In this document: positions 1 through 7,509 of the stretch, piece after piece
Layout of the letters: each line of letters opens with the position of its first letter
How positions within the stretch are numbered: position 1 is the first letter of the stretch
Source of the DNA: Streptomyces jumonjinensis
GTDB lineage: Bacteria > Actinomycetota > Actinomycetes > Streptomycetales > Streptomycetaceae
NCBI RefSeq assembly: GCF_009600885.1
Contig: NZ_VCLA01000150.1
Location: 97,094 to 144,190 of the forward strand
Direction of reading: 5' to 3'
DNA length: 47,097 bases
The notes under the pieces: model-generated
Seen by the model: only the letters and a program-made list of their open reading frames with translations
What the model was told of the DNA's origin: nothing
Databases searched by the model: none
Translations under genes and position numbers: made by a program

Positions 1-63
1 GGCTCGGTGCGCCCCCTTCTTCCCCTGCCGGGACGTGACACCGGTCAGGGGGGTTCATGCGGT

Positions 64-114
64 GGTCCGTCCGGCTGGGCCCGAATGCGTGACGCCCTGC
101 CGGCCGGACGGACC
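64..114. repeat. 12-bp perfect inverted repeat
   Basis: GGTCCGTCCGGC at 64-75 is matched by its reverse complement GCCGGACGGACC at 103-114, with a 27-nt spacer. It lies in the gene-poor left edge (1-218), where I see no convincing coding region. It may be a terminator-like hairpin or an operator; no poly-T tract supports termination. Confidence 0.5.
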
Positions 115-218
115 CTTTCGCCGCCCCGCATGATGAACCCGCTGATCTGGTGGCCGGGTGTTCAGGGGGCGGACATCTTCAGAGCTGTAACCGGGCCGGC
201 ATCAGCTGAAAAAGTGGA

Positions 219-664
219 TCATCCCCATGCCGCGCCTCCTTGACTGCTGTTGGCGTTCCGCTCGGCGAGCGCCGCCGAAAGCCGGTCGGCCGTAGTGGCG
301 GGGCGAACGTTCTCCCGCAAGACGTCCCACTCGCACCCCCATGGACCGGCCGGAGCATGTACCGCGTCCCGTACTCCTCCATGACCTCCCCCACACGTTT
401 CGTACGGGTGTCGTACGCGATGTCCCCGACGTGGAGACCGTTGGTCGCGTCGCCTCCTCGGTTCTGTGGCTCACCGTGACTGTCGGGCACCCTGTTCCGC
501 AGCTCGGACAGCCCGGCGACCAGCCCGTTCAACAGGTCTCGCGACCGGGGCGACCACCCGTCGACCGGGGCCACGGAGACCCACACCAGCCGTTCGTCCT
601 CCGAGCGGTCGTCGGTCCGTAAGCGAGCGACCAGACCGGAAACCGCCTGCGGGTTGTGGATCAC
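219..664 (-). pseudogene. frameshifted small Streptomyces conserved protein
   Basis: Read on the minus strand, the first part runs in one frame to a block reading VGDIAYDTRTKRVGEVMEEY followed by MLRPVHGG. This is typical of small Streptomyces proteins of unknown function that accompany XRE regulators. After the C5 tract at 336-340 the expected continuation (CEWDV...ENVRPATTADRLSAALAERN) appears only in another frame and ends at a stop at 219-221. One missing base in the homopolymer explains the break. The unshifted frame instead runs on to about 179 as low-quality sequence. The upstream part (DERLVWVSVAPVDGWSPRSRD, with a few residues around it) may be a fused or separate domain. GTG at 664 is a tentative start with GAGGCGG upstream. 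A sequencing error is possible. Confidence 0.6.
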
Positions 665-827
665 GCGTTGACACCGCCTCTTCACCGCTGACCTAGTAGC
701 TATCTGTAACAAGTCAACGACTGATTGGCAGGGTGAAAGCACACAAGAAGTGCACAAGCGGGGTACGGGGGTACCCGTACCTTGTGAACATGGGTCCGTA
801 GGTACCGATCAGGGAGGTGCGGACAGG

Positions 828-2006
828 GTGGGAACCATCATTGATGTCCCGGGACCGGGTGCGAACGTGTCTCGACTCCGCAAAGAGCGGGGGTGGGGGC
901 AAGACCGGCTAGCGGCAGCGTCCGGGGTGTCCAAGTCCCAGCTTGGAAAGGTCGAGCGAGGACAACGGACTCTTACTCAGGGTGTGGCCGCGTCCATTGC
1001 GCGCGCTTTCGGTCTACCTTTGGAGGAGGTGCTAGGGACTGCCCCCGTGCCACAGAATGCCGAGGAATCCCTCAAGGCCCTTCGGGCAGCAGTACGACGG
1101 TTCGACCTTCCAGGTACGCAACAGGCGAGCGAAAGCGAGTTGCATTCTTCACTCCGGGAAATGATGGCACTCCGGGGCGATGCGGATTTGGCTGCGGTGC
1201 TCGCCAATTTGCCTGATCTGGTTTCCAAGGCGCAGACCCACGCCCATTCATCCGGCAGGCCGGAGTCTTGGTCCATGGTGTCTGAGGCGTATTCGACCGT
1301 ATATTGGCTCGCCGCCCGTCACCGCTGGATGACCCTTGCTGACCTTGCAGTGACGAAGCAGAAGATCGCAGCTCAGCAGGCAGACTCTATGAGCCGTGCC
1401 ATTGCCGCCCGCGACGAAGCGGGGGTTCACCTGAATCACGGTGATTTCTTGGACGGCTTGGCGGTGGTAGATCGCGCAATTGTGCAGGTCGAAGGGGCCA
1501 CTCGCGGCCACGAGCGGGCCTATGCACTTGGGATTCTCCACCTGCGGGGCCTAACGCTTGCAGGGCGGGCCAAGGAACGGCGAACAGCAGACCAGCATAT
1601 CGAGCGCGCATGGGCCCTTGCCGAAGATTTCGACCTTGAATTGAATCACCAGGGAATCCACTTCGGCCCGGAGAATACCGCCACCCATGTGATTGCCACG
1701 TCTGGCGACCTCAATAGGCATGAAGATGCAATTTCCATTATGGCGGATCTGACCGGAAGGAAAGGCGGGATCACGCTTCCCGCTACGCGAGTCGGACCAC
1801 TTCACATGAACATCGCTCGTTCAGAACTCGCTCTGGGGAATCGCGACAGAGCGCTGGAGCACCTGGAGAGCGCGTGGGCAGTGGGCCCCCAATTGGCCAA
1901 GGTTCACCCGACGTCTCAAGAACTGTTGCGCGTTCTGACCAGTCGACACAAGCGAAGCAACCCCAGGCTGACCCGGCTGGCCAAGATGGCCAACATTCAG
2001 TTCTGA
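828..2006 (+). CDS. XRE-family HTH regulator with TPR-like C-terminal region
   Basis: A 392-residue protein. The N-terminal helix-turn-helix (about residues 12-65) contains SRLRKERGWGQDRLAAASGV and SKSQLGKVERGQRTL, the classic XRE/Cro fold. The remainder is an alanine/leucine-rich helical region resembling the TPR-type sensor half of Streptomyces XRE proteins. GTG at 828 is chosen because AGGGAGG lies at 811-817; an in-frame ATG at 750 lacks such a site. Codon usage is noticeably less GC-rich at third positions than all later genes (GAA, ATT, GAT and AAT are frequent), which suggests acquisition by transfer. It is divergent from the frameshifted small gene, a pairing common on Streptomyces accessory DNA. 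Its ligand and targets are unknown. Confidence 0.85.
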   Translation: MGTIIDVPGPGANVSRLRKERGWGQDRLAAASGVSKSQLGKVERGQRTLTQGVAASIARAFGLPLEEVLGTAPVPQNAEESLKALRAAVRRFDLPGTQQASESELHSSLREMMALRGDADLAAVLANLPDLVSKAQTHAHSSGRPESWSMVSEAYSTVYWLAARHRWMTLADLAVTKQKIAAQQADSMSRAIAARDEAGVHLNHGDFLDGLAVVDRAIVQVEGATRGHERAYALGILHLRGLTLAGRAKERRTADQHIERAWALAEDFDLELNHQGIHFGPENTATHVIATSGDLNRHEDAISIMADLTGRKGGITLPATRVGPLHMNIARSELALGNRDRALEHLESAWAVGPQLAKVHPTSQELLRVLTSRHKRSNPRLTRLAKMANIQF

Positions 2007-2218
2007 CGCAGTTAGTGCGGGCCGTCGTCGGGGCCGGCCCCCGAGGCCCCGCACGCCCCCGGGCGCTCCCCCGCCCGCGTACGCCCGCGCCCCGGGTCGC
2101 GTACGCCCGGCGGCAGCCGGCAACCCGCACGCCGTCAGAACCCCGTCAGCCCGATATCAGCCCTTGTACGAAAGATGGCGCGAATCCCATTCCGCTCCAG
2201 GATCCAAGGGGTTCATCC

Positions 2219-3331
2219 ATGTCACGAGCACACGATCCGCTCACGAGGTCCGCTGTGCGGACGCCGGACGGAATCACCACCACCGCGTCCGTGGCGGCGG
2301 GCGGCACGGGCGGCGCTCCCCCCGGGCAGTCCGCCACATTCGCCGAACTGCTCAAGCGGGTCAAGGCCGAGGGACTTCTCGAACTCCAGCCCCGCTACTA
2401 CGCCGGCAAGCTCGCCCTCAACACCTCGCTGATACTCGCCGGCCTCGTGGCGTTCTTCGCGCTCGGCCAGAGCTGGTGGCAGCTGCTGGTGGCCGTATGG
2501 ATGGGCTTCTGCGGTGGACAGTCGTCGTTCATGTGGCATGACGCGGGCCATAAGTCGATGTTCCGCTCCCGCAAGCTCGCCGACGCCGTGGGCTACTTCC
2601 ACGGCAACTTCGTCAACGGGATCAGCTACGGCTGGTGGGTCAACCACCACAACCGCCATCACTCGCACCCCAACCACCTGGACATGGACCCGGACATCGG
2701 GCGGCGCACCGTCATCTTCGACACCAAGCAGTACGCGTCCCGCCGGGGCTCGCAGAAGTTCGTCGTCCGCTACCAGAGCGTCCTGTTCTTCGTGCTGCTG
2801 GTGCAGGAGCTGTTCAAGATGCAGCGGACCGCGATCCGCGCCATCACCGGCGGCGAGACCCGGCAGCCGGTGCTGGAGGCGGTGGTGATCGCGGCCCGCG
2901 CGATCATCTATGTCGGGCTGGTGTTCTGGCTGCTCACCCCGGTTCAGGCGGTCGCCTTCATCCTGGTGCAGCAGGCCGTCCAGGGCGTCTACTTCGGGAT
3001 GATCTTCGCGCCCAACCACAAGGGCATGGAGCTGCGCGACGGCGAGGAGGAGACCCTCGACTGGCTGGAGCGCCAGGTGCTCACCTCGCGCAACATCCGC
3101 CCCTCGCTGGTGATGGACTTCGTCTACGGCGGTCTCAACTACCAGGTGGAGCACCATCTCTTTCCGGCCATGCCGCAGCGCAGCCTCCGCCGCGCCCGTG
3201 AGCTGACCCGCGAGTACTGCGCCGAGCGCGGCATCCGCTACCACGAGGTGGGCTTCTGGCGCTCCTACCGCGAGGTGGCCGCACATCTCCACGCCGTCTC
3301 CGCGCCGATCCGGCAGGGCAGCGTCGTCTGA
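2219..3331 (+). CDS. membrane fatty-acid desaturase
   Basis: A 370-residue integral-membrane di-iron desaturase (PF00487 type) that should introduce a double bond into acyl chains using O2 and an electron donor. The three histidine boxes are present: HDAGH (107-111), HNRHHSH (144-150) and QVEHH (309-313). Hydrophobic segments lie at about 68-96 and 225-262, between the boxes as expected. ATG at 2219 is preceded by AAGGGG. The reading frame is open further upstream to 1874, but that part overlaps the preceding gene and is not credible. The MFS gene follows after 21 bp, so co-transcription is likely. The substrate (phospholipid acyl chain or a pathway intermediate) cannot be told; no desaturase-specific ferredoxin or reductase is adjacent. 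Confidence 0.93.
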   Translation: MSRAHDPLTRSAVRTPDGITTTASVAAGGTGGAPPGQSATFAELLKRVKAEGLLELQPRYYAGKLALNTSLILAGLVAFFALGQSWWQLLVAVWMGFCGGQSSFMWHDAGHKSMFRSRKLADAVGYFHGNFVNGISYGWWVNHHNRHHSHPNHLDMDPDIGRRTVIFDTKQYASRRGSQKFVVRYQSVLFFVLLVQELFKMQRTAIRAITGGETRQPVLEAVVIAARAIIYVGLVFWLLTPVQAVAFILVQQAVQGVYFGMIFAPNHKGMELRDGEEETLDWLERQVLTSRNIRPSLVMDFVYGGLNYQVEHHLFPAMPQRSLRRARELTREYCAERGIRYHEVGFWRSYREVAAHLHAVSAPIRQGSVV

Positions 3332-3352
3332 CGCTCAGGAAAGGTTCCCGTC

Positions 3353-4753
3353 ATGCTCTACCACAAGTCGGTGGCGGTGCCGCCCGCCGAGCCGTCCACA
3401 GCCTCGGCCGCCACGGCCCCGCCCCCGTCCGTGGGCGCCCGGATGGACCGGCTGCCGATCACCCCCACGCACCGCAAGCTCACCGGGGTCGTGGGCATCG
3501 GTCTGCTCTTCGACACCTTCGAGAACAATCTGTCCGGCACCGTCTCCCAGGTGCTCCAGGCGGACTTCGCGCTGAACGGCACCAGCCTGAAGCTGATGCT
3601 GGCCTCCGTGTTCATCGGCCAGTTCTTCGGATCACTGCTGCTCGGCCGGATCGCCGACCGCTTCGGACGACGCCGCGCCTTCATGATCAACCTGGCGATG
3701 TACTCGGTCTTCTCGCTGCTCGGCGCGTTCTCCCCGAACGCCGCCTGGCTGATCGTGACCCGGTTCTTCGCCGGGGTGGGCATCGGCGCCGAACAGGCGC
3801 TCTCGGACTGCTATCTCTCCGATGTGCTGCCCGCCCGCCGCCGGGGCCGCTATATCGCCTGGGCGTACACCATCGCCTTCTGCGGGGTGCCCGCGGTGGG
3901 CTTCGCCGCGCTGCTGCTGGTGCCCATGAGCCCGCTCGGCATCGACGGCTGGCGCTGGCTGTTCATCGTCGGCTCGCTCGGCTCCGCGGTGGTGTGGCTG
4001 CTGCGCCGGAGGCTGGTGGAGTCGCCCCGGTGGCTCGCCGAGGTCGGCCGCGAGGAAGAGGCCGAGGCGCTGGTGTCGAAGCTGGAGGCCGAGGCCCGCG
4101 CCGAGGGAGCAGTGCTCGAACCGCCCGCCCCCGAGCCCGCGCCGATGCCCAGGGCCCGGATGCGCGATCTGTTCGGCGAGCGCTTCCGGCGCCGCACGAT
4201 CATGCTCTGGGTGTTCTGCTCGCTCTCCGTCGTCGGCTACTACGGCTTCGGCGTGCTGGCCCCGCAGATCCTCGCCGCCAAGGGCTACGACCTGGTGTCC
4301 GGGCTCGGCTACACCGCGCTCTCCTTCCTCGGCTACCCCATCGGATCGCTGCTGTCCGTGCCGGTGATGGACCGGGTGGAGCGGAAACTGCTGATCGCCG
4401 GATCCGCCGCCGCGATGTCCCTGGCCGGGATCGGATTCGCGGTGGCCGACTCGGCGGCCCTGGTGGTCTGCTTCGGCTTCGGGTTCACCCTGATCAGCAA
4501 TGTCTTCTCCACCGTCTCCCATGTCTATCTGGCCGAGCAGTACCCCACCCGGATCCGGGCGACGGCGTCCGGGGCGGCGTACTCGCTCTCCAAACTCAGC
4601 GCCGCCGTACTGCCGTTCGCCCTGCTGCCCGTGCTGGATTCGCACGGTCCGGGTTGGCTGTTCACCGTGATCGCCGGGAGCATGGCCCTGCTCGTCCTGA
4701 CCGTCCTCGCCCTGGGCGACCGCACCACGGGCAGAGCTCTGGACCACTACTGA
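3353..4753 (+). CDS. MFS transporter
   Basis: A 466-residue major facilitator superfamily permease with about 12 hydrophobic segments. The signature loop LGRIADRFGRRRAF lies between TM2 and TM3 (around residues 97-110). A charged central cytoplasmic loop (about 225-275) separates the two halves. The arrangement (RYIAWAYT, SPRWLAEVGR, EQYPTRIRA) resembles the sugar/aromatic-acid porter branch more than DHA1 drug exporters. The N-terminal 30 residues are Ala/Pro-rich and cytoplasmic. AGGAAAGG precedes ATG 3353. It probably shares an mRNA with the desaturase 21 bp upstream and perhaps the TetR gene 121 bp downstream. The transported compound is unknown. Confidence 0.92.
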   Translation: MLYHKSVAVPPAEPSTASAATAPPPSVGARMDRLPITPTHRKLTGVVGIGLLFDTFENNLSGTVSQVLQADFALNGTSLKLMLASVFIGQFFGSLLLGRIADRFGRRRAFMINLAMYSVFSLLGAFSPNAAWLIVTRFFAGVGIGAEQALSDCYLSDVLPARRRGRYIAWAYTIAFCGVPAVGFAALLLVPMSPLGIDGWRWLFIVGSLGSAVVWLLRRRLVESPRWLAEVGREEEAEALVSKLEAEARAEGAVLEPPAPEPAPMPRARMRDLFGERFRRRTIMLWVFCSLSVVGYYGFGVLAPQILAAKGYDLVSGLGYTALSFLGYPIGSLLSVPVMDRVERKLLIAGSAAAMSLAGIGFAVADSAALVVCFGFGFTLISNVFSTVSHVYLAEQYPTRIRATASGAAYSLSKLSAAVLPFALLPVLDSHGPGWLFTVIAGSMALLVLTVLALGDRTTGRALDHY

Positions 4754-4874
4754 TCAGTACTCACCGGAGCCCGTGCCCCGGACGCCCGGAGCCCACCCGA
4801 CGGCCCGACCGAGCCGTACGACCGGCCGCGCCGCACCCGGCGACCGCGCCGCACGACCGACAGAGAGGCATCAC

Positions 4875-5588
4875 ATGACCGACCGGACCGCCGACGCCCC
4901 GGTGTCCGAAGAGCTGCGCGCCCGCGCGCTCGCCGAGGGCCGGCGACAGCTCGTGGAGCGGGGGGCGCTCGGCCTCGACCAGACGGGCGTCGCCGACGCG
5001 CTCGCCGTGGACCCGGCCGAGCTGGACCGGCTCTTCCCCGGCCGCCACGACCTGCTGACCGCGCTGATCGTCGAGGCGTACGACGCCATGGGCGACAGCG
5101 CCGAACGCGCGCTCGCCGAGGCCGTGGAGAGCGGTCTGGAACCGCTTCAGCGCTGGATCGCGGTGGCCCGCGGCGTCCGCGGCTGGAGCGTGGCCAACCC
5201 CCATCAGTACGAGCTGATCTACGGCACCACCATCCCCGGTTACGACGCGCCCCCCGAGACCATGATCGCCGGGGCCCGTACCGCCGTCGCCCTGCTCTCC
5301 GTGCTCCACCAGGCGCAGTCGGAGGGCGCGCTGGTCTCCCGGCCCGACGACGCTCCGCCGCCCGCCCCGGTGCAGACGGCCGTGCGCGGGCTGTCCGAGG
5401 GCATGATGGCCGGGCTGCCCGACGATGTGATCGCCCGCACGCTGATCGCCTGGACCCAGCTCTTCGGCATGGTCAGCTTCTCGGTATTCGGCCATATCGC
5501 GGCCTTCGGCGACGACCCCGTGGCGTTCTGCGACCACGCGGCCGACGCCATGGGCCGGTATGTGGGGCTACAGCCCACCGCCGGATGA
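4875..5588 (+). CDS. TetR-family regulator with WHG-type C-terminal domain
   Basis: A 237-residue protein. The N-terminal 65 residues fit a TetR helix-turn-helix (ARALAEGRRQLVERGALGL, VADALAVDPAELDRLF, then HDLLTALI), though the recognition helix is degenerate. The C-terminal part, with RGWSVANPHQYELIYGTTIP at about 105-124, fits the WHG domain of actinobacterial TetR proteins. ATG 4875 has GAGAGG upstream. The open frame extends back to 4773, but that stretch is Arg/Pro/Thr-rich and looks non-coding. It is downstream of and co-directional with the MFS gene, so it may regulate the desaturase-transporter pair. It is followed by two strong hairpins. Confidence 0.88.
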   Translation: MTDRTADAPVSEELRARALAEGRRQLVERGALGLDQTGVADALAVDPAELDRLFPGRHDLLTALIVEAYDAMGDSAERALAEAVESGLEPLQRWIAVARGVRGWSVANPHQYELIYGTTIPGYDAPPETMIAGARTAVALLSVLHQAQSEGALVSRPDDAPPPAPVQTAVRGLSEGMMAGLPDDVIARTLIAWTQLFGMVSFSVFGHIAAFGDDPVAFCDHAADAMGRYVGLQPTAG

Positions 5589-5605
5589 CCTCCCCGCCCG
5601 GCACA

Positions 5606-5641
5606 GCGCGCGCCCGTCTCCGCGAGGAGGCGGGCGCGCGC
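5606..5641 (+). terminator. terminator hairpin after the TetR gene
   Basis: GCGCGCGCCCG (5606-5616) pairs perfectly with CGGGCGCGCGC (5631-5641) around a 14-nt loop, 18 nt after the TetR stop codon. It has the usual GC-rich, U-poor form of Streptomyces terminators. Confidence 0.75.
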
Positions 5642-5653
5642 CGTTCCGGGGCT

Positions 5654-5694
5654 GCGACCGGGGGCGGCGGCGCTCACGCCGCGCCCCCGGTCGC
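5654..5694 (+). terminator. second terminator hairpin
   Basis: GCGACCGGGGGC (5654-5665) pairs perfectly with GCCCCCGGTCGC (5683-5694). It stands 12 nt after the first hairpin, forming a tandem terminator that insulates the desaturase unit from the transposase-like gene. Confidence 0.7.
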
Positions 5695-5823
5695 ATCGGC
5701 TCGCCTCTCCCGGCCCCCGCCCCGGACAGAACAGAACGTGTTTACGGAGAGCCGCTCTGGCCACGGCCTTTCCCCACAGGGCACCGCGACGCCCGGGTAT
5801 ACCCCCCGCCAGAACGCCCCCAT

Positions 5824-5935
5824 GGTGGTCCCACCACCGCCTCCCCACCCGCCCCACCGACCCCGTTTCCGGAAAGGCGCAGGTGGTGGTGGTCCGGGCA
5901 GCGCGGTCGACAGGGGAGTGTGTGGCCGGACCACC
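5824..5935. promoter_or_regulatory. GGTGGTCC boxes, including a 10-bp inverted pair
   Basis: The 469-bp gap 5589-6057 holds, after the terminators, GGTGGTCC at 5824-5831, GGTGGTCCGG at 5888-5897 and the inverted CCGGACCACC at 5926-5935. Three copies of an 8-mer in 112 bp, about 120-230 bp upstream of the next start codon, look like operator half-sites. Chance in GC-rich DNA is possible. I see no coding region in the gap. Confidence 0.35.
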
Positions 5936-6057
5936 TCCCCGGGGGGTACGCCGCAGAGGCATCGTGGGATCACCGCCGGAAATCGCCTCCATGAGGCAGT
6001 GGTCCCGCCGCGCCCGAATGCGCAACGGGGAGAGCCGGCCGACGAATTGGAGGGCCG

Positions 6058-7320
6058 ATGACGACGACGCCCCGGTACCCGACCCTGAACCGCCCCCACG
6101 GCGCACCCGCCGCGCGGCCCGTGCAGTCCTGGCCGGCCGGCCGCGGCGCGGGTATCCGGGACTCGACCGTCCGTGAGCTGTGCGACAGCGTCTTCGACTC
6201 CCTGACCCGGCGGGACCAGCGGCGCAAGGCCGAGGTCTATCTCCGCGGACTGCTCTGCGCGCCGGGCCGCAAATCGATGCGGAACATCGCCGCCCGGACC
6301 GGCGACCGCAACGCCGAACAGAGCCTCCAGCACTTCATCAGCTGCTCCACCTGGGAGTGGGCCCCGGTGCGCGCCGCGCACGCCCGGCATCTGGAACAGC
6401 TCATCCGCCCGGTGGCCTGGGTGGTGCGCCCCATGACGATCCCCAAGGCGGGCCGGCACTCGGTGGGGGTGGAGCCGCGCTATGTGCCCCGGCTGGGGCA
6501 GCTCGTCAACAGCCAGCAGGCGTACGGGGTGTGGCTCGCGGCCCCCGACGCCAGCAGCCCGGCCGCCTGGCGGCTCCAGATCTCCGCCCGCTGGCTGGAG
6601 GACGGGGAGCGGCGGCGGCGCGCGGACATCCCCGAGGGGCTGACCGCGACCACCCCCGAGCAGTGCGCCGGCGACGCGGTGGCGGACCTGGCGCGCTTCC
6701 CGGGGCTGCGCCGCCGCCCCGTCGTCCTCGATCTGGGCGAGCCGGGCACCGGCGAGGCGTACCGCAGGGTCCAGGCGGCGGGGCTGCCCGCCCTGGCCAG
6801 GATCCGCGGCGATATGCCGGTGATCGCCGAGAGCGCGCTGCTGACCGGGTACGCCGACGGACCGGCGTCGGCCCGCCGGGTGGCGGAGGCGGCCCGTACC
6901 CTACAGCGCCCGGTGGACTGGTTCGACCCGGCGAGCGGCATCGTCCGCACCAGCCTGGTCGCCGCCGTGCCGGTGCTCTCCCTGCCGCCCCGCCCCTCGG
7001 GGACGGGTCACCGGGCCGCGGCGCGTCCCGCCACGCTGCTGGCCGAGTGGCCCGCGGACCGTCCTGGCCCCGCGGCCTGCTGGATCACGGATCTGGTGGG
7101 GCTGCACGCCCCCGCGCTGCTGCGGATGACCAAGCTGGTGCGGCAGGTCGACCACGGATTCGCGGCCATCAGCGACCGGGTGGGCATCCGCGACTTCGAG
7201 GGCCGCTCGTTCCAGGGCTGGCACCGCCATACGACGCTGGCGTCGGTCGCGCACACCGCGCGGCTCACCGAGACCCATGGACTGCTCTCCCAGGATTTCA
7301 CCTCGGCGTACGGATCGTAG
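6058..7320 (+). CDS. IS701-like transposase-family protein, probably catalytically inactive
   Basis: A 420-residue protein with the IS701/IS4-group fold: an N-terminal recognition region (RRKAEVYLRGLL, RKSMRNIAARTG, NAEQSLQHFI), a PKAGRHSVGV core and a C-terminal DFEGRSFQGWHRH block. Active relatives have an Asp pair just before the PK-x-G-x-HSVGV block; here the text is VVRPMTIPKAGRHSVGV, so the first catalytic acid is missing. The Glu region before DFEGR is also altered (HGFAAISDRVGI). The second Asp (VVLDLGEPG) remains. GGAGGG precedes ATG 6058. I find no terminal inverted repeats or target duplication. It is likely a domesticated DNA-binding protein, a kind often seen inside Streptomyces metabolite loci, rather than a mobile element. 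Confidence 0.75.
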   Translation: MTTTPRYPTLNRPHGAPAARPVQSWPAGRGAGIRDSTVRELCDSVFDSLTRRDQRRKAEVYLRGLLCAPGRKSMRNIAARTGDRNAEQSLQHFISCSTWEWAPVRAAHARHLEQLIRPVAWVVRPMTIPKAGRHSVGVEPRYVPRLGQLVNSQQAYGVWLAAPDASSPAAWRLQISARWLEDGERRRRADIPEGLTATTPEQCAGDAVADLARFPGLRRRPVVLDLGEPGTGEAYRRVQAAGLPALARIRGDMPVIAESALLTGYADGPASARRVAEAARTLQRPVDWFDPASGIVRTSLVAAVPVLSLPPRPSGTGHRAAARPATLLAEWPADRPGPAACWITDLVGLHAPALLRMTKLVRQVDHGFAAISDRVGIRDFEGRSFQGWHRHTTLASVAHTARLTETHGLLSQDFTSAYGS

Positions 7321-7509
7321 GGCGCGGACTTCGATGCCCCGTTCCACCGCCCCGCAGATGCCCGGCCCATCGGTGTGCGAACCCGAGGAGCCGGCGCCCC
7401 CGGCGGCCGCCCCGCCGGGGCGGCTGCCCCCAACCACCGCCCGCCGCCCGGATTGCCCTGTGGCCGCACGCCGTCCCGCCCATCGACGGAACGCACGGCC
7501 GGCCGGGGC

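Noticed and set aside
7..243. Plus-strand frame at the left edge
   Set aside because: No ribosome site, no recognisable family, and it overlaps the inverted repeat and the end of the frameshifted gene.
6058..7320. Active insertion sequence
   Set aside because: No flanking inverted repeats or target duplication are visible and catalytic residues are missing, so it is annotated as a gene rather than a mobile element.
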